From Ancylobacter defluvii (GTDB lineage: Bacteria > Pseudomonadota > Alphaproteobacteria > Rhizobiales > Xanthobacteraceae), in NCBI RefSeq assembly GCF_018390605.1, contig NZ_JAHBGD010000024.1, positions 682,001 to 746,000 of the forward strand: a stretch of 64,000 nt of DNA, written 5' to 3'. Positions 17,336-28,415 of this stretch are shown piece by piece. Each line of letters starts with the position of its first letter. The first letter of the stretch is position 1. The notes beneath the pieces were generated by a model. The model ran no database searches. It worked only from the letters and a program-made list of their open reading frames with translations, and had not been told where the DNA came from. The translations under genes and the position numbers were made by a program.

Positions 17336-19207
17336 ATGGAGCGCGCCCTCGATCTCGACCTCGCCTCGTTTCCGGCCACCACCCGCGAGGATTGGCTGAA
17401 GCTGGTCGAGGGCGTGCTGAAGGGCGCGCCGTACGACCGGCGCATGGTGACGCATACTTATGACGGGCTCGCGCTCGATGCGCTGCCGGCGCGAAGGGCC
17501 GACACCCAGCTCATTGCCACACGGGCGGGAACGCCGTGGAAGCTGCTCACCCGCATCGACCACACCGATCCGGCCGCCGCCAACGCGCAGGCGCTGGACG
17601 ACCTCGCCGGCGGCGCCGACGGGCTGTCCCTCGTCTTCGCCGGTGCCCCGGCCGCCTATGGCTTCGGCTTGCCGGTAACGCGAGAGGCCATCGCCGCGAC
17701 GCTGGAAGGCGTCATGGCCGATCTCGTCACGCTGCGCGTCGAGGCCGGGCGTTTCCAGGGTCGCGACGTGGCGCTGGCGCTGGCCGCGCTTCTGGAAAAC
17801 CGCGACCCGCATTCGCTCGACCTCCGGTTCGGGCTGGATCCCCTCGGCGACCTCGCCGCCCTCGGCGCGGCGCCGATCGAGTGGCAAGCGCTGAGTGCCC
17901 GCCTCGGCCAGACCGTCGCGGCGCTGCGGCTGCGCGGCTTCTCCGCGCCGATGGTGCGCGCCGATGGCCGCCTCCACCACGCGGCCGGTGCCACCGAGGT
18001 GCAGGAGCTCGCGGCAGTGCTGGCCACCGCCCTCGCCTATCTGCGGGCGCTGGAGGCTTCCGGCCTGAGCCTCGAGGACTCCGCGCCGCTGATCGAGGTG
18101 ACGCTCGCCGCCGATGTCGACCAGTTCCTGACACTGTCCAAGCCACGGGCGCTGCGCCTGATCTGGGCGGCGGCGCTGGAAGCCTGCGGCGTCGCGAGCC
18201 CGCCGCCGCTCGCCATCCACATGGAGACCGCCTGGCGCAGCCTGACCCGGCTCGACCCGCACACCAATCTGCTGCGCGGCACCCTCGCCGCCTTCGCCGC
18301 CGGGGTCGGCGGCGCGGACAGCCTGACCGTGCTGCCCTTCACCCAGGCGCTCGGCCTGCCGGACGGCTTCGCTCGGCGGCTGGCGCGCAACACCCAGCTG
18401 ATCCTGATCGAGGAATCCAACATTCATCGCGTCGCCGACCCGGCCGCCGGCGCCGGCGCGGTGGAAGAGCGCACCGAGAAACTGGCCGCCGCGGCGTGGG
18501 CGCTGTTCCGCGACATCGAGAAGGAAGGCGGCCTGGTCGAGGCGCTGCAATCGGGCAGCTGGCAGCGGCGGATCGGCGAGGCCCGCACCGCCCGCGCCAG
18601 GAACATCGCCACCCGCAGAACGCCGATCACAGGCACCTCGGAGTTCCCGCTGCTCGGTGCCGCCACGCCCTCGGTGCTGGCGCCGCTGCCGCGCATGCAC
18701 ACCCCCGCCCCCGCCGAGGGTGCGCTGCTGGTCGAGCCGCTCGCCCCGCACCGTCTCGCCGAGCCGTTCGAGGCGCTGCGCGCCATCGCCGAACGCGCCG
18801 AACCGCGCCCGGCAGTGTTCCTGGCCAGTCTCGGCACGCCGGCCGACTTCACCGTCCGGGCCGGCTTCGCCCGGAACCTGTTCGAGGCCGGCGGCATCGC
18901 CGCGCCCGGCCATGACGGCTTCAACGATGAGGCTGACCTCGTGGCCGGCTTCCGCGCCTCCGGTGCCCGGCTCGCCTGCCTGTGCAGCTCGGATGCGCTG
19001 TATCTGGAGCGCGCGGAGGTCGCCGCGCAGGCGCTCAAGCAGGCCGGTGCGGCGGCGGTTTATCTCGCCGGACGCCTCCCCGAACAGGAAGCCGCGCTAC
19101 GCGCCGCCGGGGTCGCCGGCTTCGCCTTCGCCGGCGGCGATGCGCTGGAACTGCTGCGCTCGGCACATGCGGCGCTCGGGCTCGCGCCACGCGCGGAGGA
19201 ACCATGA
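17336..19207 (+). CDS. mutA: Methylmalonyl-CoA mutase small (beta) subunit
   Basis: 623 residues. It matches the non-catalytic partner of heterodimeric methylmalonyl-CoA mutase: a mutase barrel (with LTRIDHTDPAAANAQALDDLAGGADGLSLVFAG and QLILIEESNIHRVADPAAGAGAVEE) and a degenerate cobalamin-binding domain. The C-terminal part lacks the DxHxxG cobalamin motif found in MutB, as expected for the small subunit. It starts 12 bases after pccA. A 60-base gap and a small secreted-protein gene separate it from mutB. Confidence 0.92.
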   Translation: MERALDLDLASFPATTREDWLKLVEGVLKGAPYDRRMVTHTYDGLALDALPARRADTQLIATRAGTPWKLLTRIDHTDPAAANAQALDDLAGGADGLSLVFAGAPAAYGFGLPVTREAIAATLEGVMADLVTLRVEAGRFQGRDVALALAALLENRDPHSLDLRFGLDPLGDLAALGAAPIEWQALSARLGQTVAALRLRGFSAPMVRADGRLHHAAGATEVQELAAVLATALAYLRALEASGLSLEDSAPLIEVTLAADVDQFLTLSKPRALRLIWAAALEACGVASPPPLAIHMETAWRSLTRLDPHTNLLRGTLAAFAAGVGGADSLTVLPFTQALGLPDGFARRLARNTQLILIEESNIHRVADPAAGAGAVEERTEKLAAAAWALFRDIEKEGGLVEALQSGSWQRRIGEARTARARNIATRRTPITGTSEFPLLGAATPSVLAPLPRMHTPAPAEGALLVEPLAPHRLAEPFEALRAIAERAEPRPAVFLASLGTPADFTVRAGFARNLFEAGGIAAPGHDGFNDEADLVAGFRASGARLACLCSSDALYLERAEVAAQALKQAGAAAVYLAGRLPEQEAALRAAGVAGFAFAGGDALELLRSAHAALGLAPRAEEP

Positions 19208-19267
19208 TGCGCGCAATCCATTTCCCTATCGGCGGCCAGCGAGCCGTCGCAACAAAGGGAAAAGGCC

Positions 19268-19651
19268 ATGAGGACGTTGAGGCACGTCCCGGCCGTCGCC
19301 GCGATCTGCATGGCGTTCGCGGTGCCGCCGGCCACGGCGCAGAGCGGCAGTGCACCGGATGCGACGATGCACGACGGCATCTGGCGGGTGGCGACCGAGC
19401 CGGTCACCGGCCCTTGCTCGAAGCGGATGGAATTCAAGCTCGCGGTCGAGGACGGCCAGATCAGCTATGCCGGGATCTGGCCGGTGGATGCCAGCGGCAC
19501 GGTCAATCCGGTCGGGCTGATCACCATCCGCCTGGTGCGCGGCGAGGAGACGGTCTCCGCCAAGGGGCTGGTGCGCGGCGACACCGCTTCCGGCGACTGG
19601 GTATCGCCGGCCAAGAATTGCACCGGATCCTGGATCGCCCGCAGGGCCTGA
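19268..19651 (+). CDS. Small secreted protein of unknown function between mutA and mutB
   Basis: 127 residues with a clear signal peptide (about 1-24: positive start, hydrophobic core, cleavage near ATAQ-SG). The mature part has two cysteines (in GPCSKR and KNCTGSW) that could form a disulfide, and a short beta-rich look (DGIWRVATEPVTG, GQISYAGIWPVD, GSWIARR). I do not recognise a named family. It interrupts the usual mutA-mutB pair, in the same direction, 60 and 49 bases from its neighbours. An exported protein in a cytoplasmic acyl-CoA operon is unexpected; it may simply ride on the transcript. Confidence 0.7.
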   Translation: MRTLRHVPAVAAICMAFAVPPATAQSGSAPDATMHDGIWRVATEPVTGPCSKRMEFKLAVEDGQISYAGIWPVDASGTVNPVGLITIRLVRGEETVSAKGLVRGDTASGDWVSPAKNCTGSWIARRA

Positions 19652-19700
19652 TCCCCGCGACGGTCGCGGCGGGACGTGTCGCTCGTGAGGAGGCCGCCCG

Positions 19701-21857
<2,157 letters not shown>

Positions 21858-22044
21858 GCGGCGGCCGGGCGCCTCACGACGCCCATCCCCTCGCCATGAT
21901 GGTCGCAAAAGCGGCAGCCTCCTCTCGCTTGAGCGAAAACCGAGCGCGTGAGTTCATCCTTTAGCGGCCGATTCCGACGAGTTCGCCTGTAGCGCGGCAC
22001 CGGCGCCGGCGCGGCCGGTGCTTGGCACAGCGCTTGCTTGACAG

Positions 22045-22058
22045 TCTTGTATACAAGA
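22045..22058. promoter_or_regulatory. Perfect palindromic operator before the GntR gene
   Basis: TCTTGTATACAAGA, a perfect 14-base palindrome 17-30 bases upstream of the GntR start. FCD-type GntR proteins bind short symmetrical sites of the TTGT..ACAA type, so this is probably its own operator and that of the downstream amino-acid transporter. Confidence 0.75.
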
Positions 22059-22074
22059 TTGTGAGCCCAGCGTG

Positions 22075-22830
22075 ATGAACCCGTCCACCGCCAATATCGA
22101 GGAAGCCATTCTCTCGGCCATCCTTGCCGGCCGCATCCCGCCCGGCACGCGGCTCGGCGAGCAGAAGCTCGCCGACCTGTTCGGCGTCTCCCGCACCCGC
22201 GTGCGCGAGGCGATGATGCGGCTGGAGACGCGCGGCATCGTGCAGGTGAGCGCCCGGCGCGGCTGGTTCGTGGTCGAGCCCTCCGCGGAGGAAGCGCGTG
22301 AGGCCTTCCAGACCCGCCGCGTCATCGAGACCGGGCTGCTGCAGACCGTGCGCGAGGTGCCCCCGGAGGTGCTTGCTAGCCTCAAGGAGCATGTCGCCAT
22401 CGAGCGGCAGGCGATCGAGACCGGCGACGTCTCCTCTCGCGCCTGCCTGCTCGGCGATTTTCACATCCATCTTGCCGACGCGCTCGGCAATCGGCTGCTC
22501 ACCGAGATCATCCGCGACCTCACGGCCCGCACGACGCTGATCTCCATGCTCTACCAGCCGACCGAGAAGGCGGAAGAGTCGAGCCACGATCATGAGGACA
22601 TCGTCGCGGCGATGGCGGCGGGCGATCTCGCCGCCGCCGCCCGGCTGATGGACGAGCATATCGGCAAGGTAGAGGCCGGGCTCGACCTCTCATCCAAACC
22701 CGATCCGCTCGCCAGCCTGCGCGAACTGCTCGTGCCCTCCACCTTCACCGACGTCGCCCCCTCCATGCCGCATCCTCACGGAACCGCGGCCCCGCATGCG
22801 CATCATCACCCATCGACGAAAGAGGACTGA
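22075..22830 (+). CDS. GntR-family regulator (FCD/FadR type) of an amino-acid ABC transporter
   Basis: 251 residues. It has a winged helix at 5-70 (GTRLGEQKLADLFGVSRTRVREAMMRLETRGIV) and an all-helical FCD domain whose metal/ligand-site residues appear as DFHIHLADALGNR and SSHDHEDIVAAM. The C-terminus carries an extra His/Pro-rich tail (MPHPHGTAAPHAHHHPS) beyond the usual family end. GTG at 22072 and ATG at 22075 are adjacent; the ATG is chosen. The binding-protein gene follows after three bases, so the regulator is cotranscribed with the transporter it probably controls. Confidence 0.88.
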   Translation: MNPSTANIEEAILSAILAGRIPPGTRLGEQKLADLFGVSRTRVREAMMRLETRGIVQVSARRGWFVVEPSAEEAREAFQTRRVIETGLLQTVREVPPEVLASLKEHVAIERQAIETGDVSSRACLLGDFHIHLADALGNRLLTEIIRDLTARTTLISMLYQPTEKAEESSHDHEDIVAAMAAGDLAAAARLMDEHIGKVEAGLDLSSKPDPLASLRELLVPSTFTDVAPSMPHPHGTAAPHAHHHPSTKED

Positions 22831-22833
22831 CCG

Positions 22834-23631
22834 ATGAACCGCCGCACCCTGCTCGCCCTCCTGACCGGCGCCGTGGTCGCCGCGCAGACGCTGCCCGCCG
22901 CCATCCAGCCTGCCCATGCCGATGCGCTCGCCACCATCGAGGCGGGCAAGCTCATCCGCATTGCGGTGCCGCAGGACTTTCCGCCGTTCGGCAGCGTCGG
23001 CGCCGACATGGCGCCGAAAGGCTATGACGTCGACGTGGCGAAGCTGATCGCCGACAAGCTCGGCGTGAAGCTGGAACTGGTGCCGGTGACCAGCGCCAAC
23101 CGCATCCCCTACCTCCAGACCAACAAGGTCGATCTCGTCATCTCCTCGCTCGGCAAGAATCCGGAGCGGGAAAAGGTGATCGACTTCTCCGTCGCCTATG
23201 CACCGTTCTTCAACGGCGTGTTCGGGCCGGCCGACATCGCGGTGAAGGATGCCAAGGACCTCTCCGGCAAGACCATCGGCGTCACCCGCGGCGCGGTGGA
23301 GGACCTCGAGCTGACGAAGATCGCGCCGGCGGACGCCTCGATCAAGCGCTACGAGGACAATAACGGCACCATCTCCTCCTTCCTCTCCGGCCAGGTGGAC
23401 GTCATCGCCACCGGCAACGTGGTCGCCGCCGCCATTCTCGCGCGCAACCCGCCGAAGAAGCCGGAGATCAAGTTCCTGATCAAGAACTCGCCCTGCTTCA
23501 TCGGCCTCAACAAGAACGAGCCGGCGCTGCTGGCGAAGGTGGACGCCATCATCACCGAGGCGAAGAAGGGCGGCGCGCTGGACGCCATTTCCGAGAAGTG
23601 GCTGGGCACCAAGCTGCCCGCCGATCTCTGA
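22834..23631 (+). CDS. Amino-acid ABC transporter periplasmic binding protein
   Basis: 265 residues, SBP family 3. A signal peptide covers about 1-29 (MNRRTLLALLTGAVVAAQTLPA). The mature part has the family segments GYDVDVAKLIADKLGVKLELVPVT and VDLVISSLGKNPEREKVIDFSVAY. It delivers a polar amino acid or related compound to the permeases encoded downstream. The ligand cannot be read from sequence. A palindromic repeat separates it from the first permease gene. Confidence 0.9.
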   Translation: MNRRTLLALLTGAVVAAQTLPAAIQPAHADALATIEAGKLIRIAVPQDFPPFGSVGADMAPKGYDVDVAKLIADKLGVKLELVPVTSANRIPYLQTNKVDLVISSLGKNPEREKVIDFSVAYAPFFNGVFGPADIAVKDAKDLSGKTIGVTRGAVEDLELTKIAPADASIKRYEDNNGTISSFLSGQVDVIATGNVVAAAILARNPPKKPEIKFLIKNSPCFIGLNKNEPALLAKVDAIITEAKKGGALDAISEKWLGTKLPADL

Positions 23632-23668
23632 GCGGTTTCGGCGGCACGCCCGGTTCCCTCGCTTTTCT

Positions 23669-23841
23669 TCCCTCTCCCCGCCGAACCCGGCTGTTGCCGG
23701 GTTCGGTTCCGGCAAAGCCGAAACCGGAAACATCCGGCTTCGGTGGAGAGGTGGCCCGCGAAGCGGGTCGGTGAGGGGGGCGACACCATTGCGGAGCGTC
23801 GAAGCCCCCTCGCCCCATCCCTCTCCCCATCGGGGAGAGGG
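23669..23841. repeat. Dispersed palindromic repeat, family A, copy 3 (with extra hairpin)
   Basis: Family A ends (CTCTCCCC and CATCGGGGAGAGGG) and the middle part GGCCCGCGAAGCGGGTCGGTGAGG, but the left hairpin carries about 60 extra bases containing its own stems (AACCCGG..CCGGGTT and a CCGAAACCGG..CCGGCTTCGG arrangement). It lies inside the ABC transporter operon between the binding protein and first permease, where it could set different transcript levels. Confidence 0.8.
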
Positions 23842-23913
23842 AGCATCCCGTCTCTGGGGCCGAGCGGGAAACATCTCCTTCCACCCATCACCTCACCTGC
23901 GGGAGTTCATCGC

Positions 23914-24585
23914 ATGAACTACGCGTTCGATTTCGGATGGCTGGCCGATTATTGGCCGGTCCTCCTCAAGGGCATCGGAATTACCGTCGAATTGACGCTG
24001 GTGGGCGGCGTGCTCGGGGTCAGCCTCGGCATCGCCTGCGCCTGGGCACGAGCGCTCGGGCCGGCGTGGCTCAAGCCGGTAGTGGCGGCCTATGTGGAGA
24101 TGATCCGCAACACGCCTTTCCTTATCCAGCTGTTCTTCGTCTTCTTCGGCCTGCCGGCGCTTGGGCTGCGCATGGGCGAACTTCAGGCCGCCAATCTCGC
24201 CATGGTGATCAATCTCGGCGCCTATGGCTGCGAGATCATCCGCGCCGGCATCCAGGCGACGCCGAAGGGCCAGTTCGAGGCCGGCGCCAGCCTCGGCATG
24301 AGCCGCATCCAGACCTTCTGGTACGTGGTGCTGATCCCGGCGCTGCAACGCATCTGGCCGGCGCTGTCGTCGCAGATCGTCATCGTCATGCTCGGCTCGG
24401 CGGCGGTGTCGCAGATCGCGGCGGAGGACCTCACCTTCGCGGCGAACTTCATCCAGTCGCGCACCTTCCGCGCCTTCGAGACCTATTTCGCGGCGACGCT
24501 GATCTATCTGGCGCTGGCCATCGTGCTGCGCCAGCTGCTGCGCGGGCTTGGATGGACGATCTTCCCCAAGCGCGCGGCACGGTGA
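23914..24585 (+). CDS. Amino-acid ABC transporter permease 1
   Basis: 223 residues of the HisM/GlnP type. About five membrane helices are seen, with the ATPase-contact EAA-like loop EAGASLGMSRIQTFWYVVLIPALQ. The segment VEMIRNTPFLIQLFF is typical of polar amino-acid permeases. The ATG at 23914 is chosen because the longer frame runs through the repeat. It pairs with the second permease, which follows after ten bases. Confidence 0.92.
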   Translation: MNYAFDFGWLADYWPVLLKGIGITVELTLVGGVLGVSLGIACAWARALGPAWLKPVVAAYVEMIRNTPFLIQLFFVFFGLPALGLRMGELQAANLAMVINLGAYGCEIIRAGIQATPKGQFEAGASLGMSRIQTFWYVVLIPALQRIWPALSSQIVIVMLGSAAVSQIAAEDLTFAANFIQSRTFRAFETYFAATLIYLALAIVLRQLLRGLGWTIFPKRAAR

Positions 24586-24595
24586 GGAAGGCCCC

Positions 24596-25255
24596 ATGAA
24601 CGATTTCACCACCTGGGACATCCTGCGCAACCTGCTGCTGGCGGCGCGCTGGACCGTGCTGCTCTCCCTCGTCTCCTTCGTCGGCGGCAGCCTTGCCGGC
24701 CTGGCGCTCCTGTTCGCCCGCATCGGCAAGGGGCGGCTAGGGCCGGCCTTCGCCAAGACCTATATCGAGCTGTTCCAGGGCACGCCGCTGCTGATGCAGC
24801 TGTTCCTGGCCTTTTTCGGCCTCGGCCTGTTCGGCATCGACGTGCCGGCCTGGCTCGCCGCCGGGCTGGCGCTGATCCTGTGGACCGCCGCCTTCCTCGC
24901 CGAAATCTGGCGCGGCTGCGTCGAATCCGTCGCCAAGGGCCAGTGGGAGGCGTCCTCCAGCCTCGGCATGGGCTATTTGCAGCAGATGCGCTGGGTAATC
25001 CTGCCGCAGGCGCTGCGGGTCGCGGTGCCGCCCACCGTCGGCTTCTCGGTGCAGGTGGTGAAGGGCACGGCGCTGACCTCGATCATCGGCTTCGTGGAGC
25101 TTTCCAAGGCCGGAACCATGGTGACCAACGCCACCTTCGAGCCCTTCACCGTCTACGGCTTCGTGGCGCTGATCTATTTCTGCCTGTGCTGGCCGCTGTC
25201 CAAGTCTTCCCAGATCCTCGAGAGGAAGCTCAATGTCGCTCATCGAAATCACTGA
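24596..25255 (+). CDS. Amino-acid ABC transporter permease 2
   Basis: 219 residues, same family as the preceding permease, with YIELFQGTPLLMQLFLAFF and the coupling loop EASSSLGMGYLQQMRWVILPQALR. With its partner it forms the heterodimeric membrane channel. Its last codons overlap the ATPase gene by 23 bases. Confidence 0.92.
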   Translation: MNDFTTWDILRNLLLAARWTVLLSLVSFVGGSLAGLALLFARIGKGRLGPAFAKTYIELFQGTPLLMQLFLAFFGLGLFGIDVPAWLAAGLALILWTAAFLAEIWRGCVESVAKGQWEASSSLGMGYLQQMRWVILPQALRVAVPPTVGFSVQVVKGTALTSIIGFVELSKAGTMVTNATFEPFTVYGFVALIYFCLCWPLSKSSQILERKLNVAHRNH

Positions 25256-25961
25256 GGTGAAGAAGCGCTTCGGCGACAACGAAGTGCTGAAAGGCATCAA
25301 TATCGACGTCGAGCCCGGCGAGGTGATCGCCATCATCGGCAAGTCGGGTTCCGGCAAGTCGACGCTGCTGCGCTGCATCAACGGGCTGGAGACCATCGAC
25401 GAGGGTTCGATCTCGGTGGCCGGTGCCCAGTTGCTGCCGGACGAGCTGCACCTCAAGGCGCTGCGCCTCAAGGTCGGGATGATCTTCCAGGGGTTCAACC
25501 TGTTCCCGCACCTCACCGCCGGCCGCAACGTCATGCTCTCGCAGATGGTGGTGCGCAAGACGCCGAAGGCCGAGGCCGAGGCGATGGCGAAGAAGATGCT
25601 GGAGCGCGTCGGCCTCGGCCACAAGTTCGATGCCTACCCGGACCAGCTCTCCGGCGGCCAGCAGCAGCGCGTCGCCATCGCCCGCGCGCTGGCCATGCAG
25701 CCAATCGCCCTGCTGTGCGACGAAATCACCTCCGCCCTCGACCCGGAACTGGTCAACGAGGTGCTGGCGGTGGTGAAGGAGCTGGCCTCGGAAGGCATGA
25801 CGCTGCTCATGGTCACCCACGAGATGCGCTTCGCCCGCGATGTCTGCTCGCGCGTGGTGTTCATGCATCAGGGCCGGGTGCATGAGATCGGGCCGCCCGG
25901 CGAGGTGTTCGCCAATCCGAAGACAGCGGAGCTCAAGCAGTTCCTCGGCGTGGTGCACTGA
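25233..25961 (+). CDS. Amino-acid ABC transporter ATPase (GlnQ/HisP type)
   Basis: 242 residues, complete ABC ATPase. The Walker A is GKSGSGKST near residue 36, the signature LSGGQQQRVAIARAL near 138, and Walker B LLCDEITSALDPE follows; the H-loop is MVTHE. It powers the two permeases encoded just upstream. It is the last gene of the transporter operon. Confidence 0.94.
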   Translation: MSLIEITEVKKRFGDNEVLKGINIDVEPGEVIAIIGKSGSGKSTLLRCINGLETIDEGSISVAGAQLLPDELHLKALRLKVGMIFQGFNLFPHLTAGRNVMLSQMVVRKTPKAEAEAMAKKMLERVGLGHKFDAYPDQLSGGQQQRVAIARALAMQPIALLCDEITSALDPELVNEVLAVVKELASEGMTLLMVTHEMRFARDVCSRVVFMHQGRVHEIGPPGEVFANPKTAELKQFLGVVH

Positions 25962-26003
25962 CAGGCGCTTCCCATCCGGCGTCGGTCATGGCAGATCGGC
26001 GCG

Positions 26004-26345
26004 ATGAAACCGATGAAGCCGATCGCCTCCGACTGGACCGACGTCGTGCTGGTCTGCCGCAAATGCGCGAAGAAGCTCAAAGGCGGCTTCGGCGAGGACG
26101 GCGGCGATCGGCTCGCTCCGGCACTGCGCGGTGCGATCGCCCGGCGCGAAGGCGGCAAGCCGATGCGCAAACCGAAGCGGCGGGGCGCCGGCGTCGCGGT
26201 GGTCGAGGTCGATTGCCTCGGCGTCTGTCCCAAGGGCGCGGCGGTGGTGATCCCGGCGGGCGCACCGGAACGCTGGCGGCTGGTGCGGCGCGGCGAGGAC
26301 CTCGCCGTGCTGCTCAACGAGATCGCTCCCCCGCGCGGGGCGTGA
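26004..26345 (+). CDS. Thioredoxin-like (2Fe-2S) ferredoxin-type small protein
   Basis: 113 residues. It has a CxxC near the start (VCRKCAKK) and a second cysteine pair (VDCLGVCPKGAAVVI), the spacing of thioredoxin-fold 2Fe-2S ferredoxins and of small metal-binding proteins related to DUF1636. A basic linker (GGKPMRKPKRRG) lies between. It probably carries electrons or a metal in the cytoplasm; the partner is unknown. Its stop is only three bases from the stop of the convergent FUSC gene. Confidence 0.7.
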   Translation: MKPMKPIASDWTDVVLVCRKCAKKLKGGFGEDGGDRLAPALRGAIARREGGKPMRKPKRRGAGVAVVEVDCLGVCPKGAAVVIPAGAPERWRLVRRGEDLAVLLNEIAPPRGA

Positions 26346-26348
26346 CGC

Positions 26349-27338
26349 TCAGTTCCCGGCCAGCTGCTCGGGCGGCGCCTTCACGTTCAGCGCCCAGACC
26401 AGCACCGTCATGATGCTGACGCCGATGATGATCCCCACCAGCCGCTCCACCGGCGGGTCCAGCGTCGTCGGCGGCCCGGTGCCCACCATGGTGACCAGAT
26501 AGGCAATCGCCGACTGGGTGCCGATATAGGACTGCGCCGACTTGTTGAGGTGGATGCGCGCGAAGGCGAACACGCCGAGAAACAGCGACACCGTCCACCA
26601 CCATTGCTCGGTGGCGTTGAACGCGATCACCGCCAGCCCCGCCGAGCCGCCGATGATGCAGCCGAAGATGCGCTGGGCACCGCGATGGCGGCTGGCGGCC
26701 GGATCGGCGTCGATGATGATCAAGCTGGAGATCAGCACCTGCGGCAGCTGCGGCAGATCGAAGGTCGTCCAGGCGAGGATGATCACCAGCGTGCCGAGCG
26801 CGGCGATATAGGACTGCTTCAGCGCGCTTTCCGGTGTGGTGGCGGTAGGCGTCGGGACGATATGGCCGAGGGCTCCCGTCCGCGGGCCGAACGCCCAATT
26901 GGCCAGCGTCCCGCACACCACGCCGATGACGATCTCGTAGCAGCGATAGCGGGCGAAGGAATAGAGGTCCTGCGGCTGCACCATCGTGTAGAGCATCACC
27001 AGCGCGAAGGTGAGCGCGCCGTAGAACCAGGCATAGCCATAGGCGCTGCGCTGGCGGCCATAGGTGCCGATGCCAGCGGCGATCATCACCAGCGCCGCCT
27101 GCGGCAGTTGCAGCCCTTCCATCCACTGGCCGACATTGTAGCCCAGCGCGACGCCGGCGAAGGTGCCGGCGATCCGCAGCACCCCCTTGGTAAACAGCGC
27201 GTCGCGGTCGACATTGGCGATGATCATCACCGACAGCGCCGCCCAATAGGGATCGGCCAACCCCATGGCGAGCGAGATGTAGACCGCGGCAAGGACACCC
27301 GAGGCGGTGGCGAGGGCCTGTCGGGTGACGTCGTCCAT
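26349..27338 (-). CDS. FUSC-family inner membrane protein, aromatic acid efflux type
   Basis: 329 residues with two clusters of membrane segments typical of the FUSC family (AaeB-like half). It starts with VLAAVYISLAMGLADPYWAALSVMIIANVD, the family's first-helix pattern. With the HlyD-type partner encoded upstream it would form an exporter for aromatic carboxylates or similar acids. It is shorter than E. coli AaeB and resembles the single-domain forms. The substrate is not known. Confidence 0.82.
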   Translation of the reverse strand: MDDVTRQALATASGVLAAVYISLAMGLADPYWAALSVMIIANVDRDALFTKGVLRIAGTFAGVALGYNVGQWMEGLQLPQAALVMIAAGIGTYGRQRSAYGYAWFYGALTFALVMLYTMVQPQDLYSFARYRCYEIVIGVVCGTLANWAFGPRTGALGHIVPTPTATTPESALKQSYIAALGTLVIILAWTTFDLPQLPQVLISSLIIIDADPAASRHRGAQRIFGCIIGGSAGLAVIAFNATEQWWWTVSLFLGVFAFARIHLNKSAQSYIGTQSAIAYLVTMVGTGPPTTLDPPVERLVGIIIGVSIMTVLVWALNVKAPPEQLAGN

Positions 27339-27341
27339 CGC

Positions 27342-28322
27342 TCAGAACCAGATGAGGGCGCGCGCATCGGCGCCGTTGAACAGGCCGAGGCCGGCCGGCC
27401 AGTCATCGAGGGTGATCTCGATGGGAAAACGCCGCGGCAACCTTACCCAATCGGTGGTCGGCTCGACATAGGGCACCACCTGCGGGTTGTCCGGCGAGCG
27501 CGACACGCCGGCGGCAATCCCGCTCACCCGGCCGTAATGAACCACCCATGGATCGGAGCCGAGCGTGAGCCACACGCGCTGGCCGCTGCGGATGCGGGCA
27601 AGGTGGCGCTCGGGAATGTTCGCCACCACCCGTGGCCGACGATCCGTTACCACCGCCAGCACCTCGGTGCCCGGGCGTAGATAATCACCCTGGCGAATGG
27701 TGAAGGGCGCGATGCGGCCGGGCTCGGGCGCCGCCACCGTGGTCTTGGAGAAATCGTACTGCGCCTTGGCGAGATCGGCCTGCGCCGCAGTGATGGTCGC
27801 GCCGACCACCGCCACCCGCCGGCTCGATACGTCGAGCGCCGCCTGTGCCGTCAGCACATTGGCGGTGGCGGTGGCGACGTCGCGGGTGGCGACGTCGAGC
27901 GCCGCCTCGGGGGAGAACCCCTCGGTCGACAGCGACTTCACCCGGCCGAGCTGTGCCTGCGCATTGGTGAGCACCGCCTGCGCCGAGGAGACCCCGGCGC
28001 GGGCGGATTTGACCTCGTCCTTCGCCAGCTCCAGATCGGCCTGCGCCTGTTGCACCGCCGCCTGCGTCTGCTCCACCTTGAGCTGATACGGAGTCTTCTC
28101 GATCTCGAACAGCAATTGCCCGGCGGGGACCGCCTGGTTGTTCTGCACCGCCAGCCGTGAGACCGGGCCTTCGACCTCCGCGGAGATGACGATGATGTCG
28201 CTCATCACATAGGCGTCGGCGGTGTAGGCGAAGAAGCGGACGCTGATCTCGTAGGCGACGAACAGCGCCACGACGACGCCGATGATGAGCTTCACCGGAT
28301 GGCGCAGCAGGGCACTGAACAT
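27342..28322 (-). CDS. HlyD-family membrane fusion protein, partner of the FUSC protein
   Basis: 326 residues. One N-terminal membrane anchor (about 11-30) is followed by a split lipoyl/barrel domain and a central coiled-coil hairpin (EQTQAAVQQAQADLELAKDEV and its return strand), the periplasmic adaptor layout of EmrA/AaeA proteins. It is the first gene of a two-gene operon; the FUSC gene starts three bases after its stop. It links the inner membrane protein to an outer membrane channel. Confidence 0.88.
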   Translation of the reverse strand: MFSALLRHPVKLIIGVVVALFVAYEISVRFFAYTADAYVMSDIIVISAEVEGPVSRLAVQNNQAVPAGQLLFEIEKTPYQLKVEQTQAAVQQAQADLELAKDEVKSARAGVSSAQAVLTNAQAQLGRVKSLSTEGFSPEAALDVATRDVATATANVLTAQAALDVSSRRVAVVGATITAAQADLAKAQYDFSKTTVAAPEPGRIAPFTIRQGDYLRPGTEVLAVVTDRRPRVVANIPERHLARIRSGQRVWLTLGSDPWVVHYGRVSGIAAGVSRSPDNPQVVPYVEPTTDWVRLPRRFPIEITLDDWPAGLGLFNGADARALIWF

Positions 28323-28415
28323 GTAGGACGAATCTCCGCCGCCCCCGCCACAGGGACCCGCGGCATCATTACGGCTTTGGCGGCCAAGCTCAATCCGCCG
28401 GCCATCCTGTGCGGA

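Noticed and set aside
14063..18913. Minus-strand open frame of 1616 codons opposite pccB, pccA and mutA
   Set aside because: It is the antisense shadow of three well-supported genes. The high GC content removes stop codons in this frame, and the translation is low-complexity with no family match.
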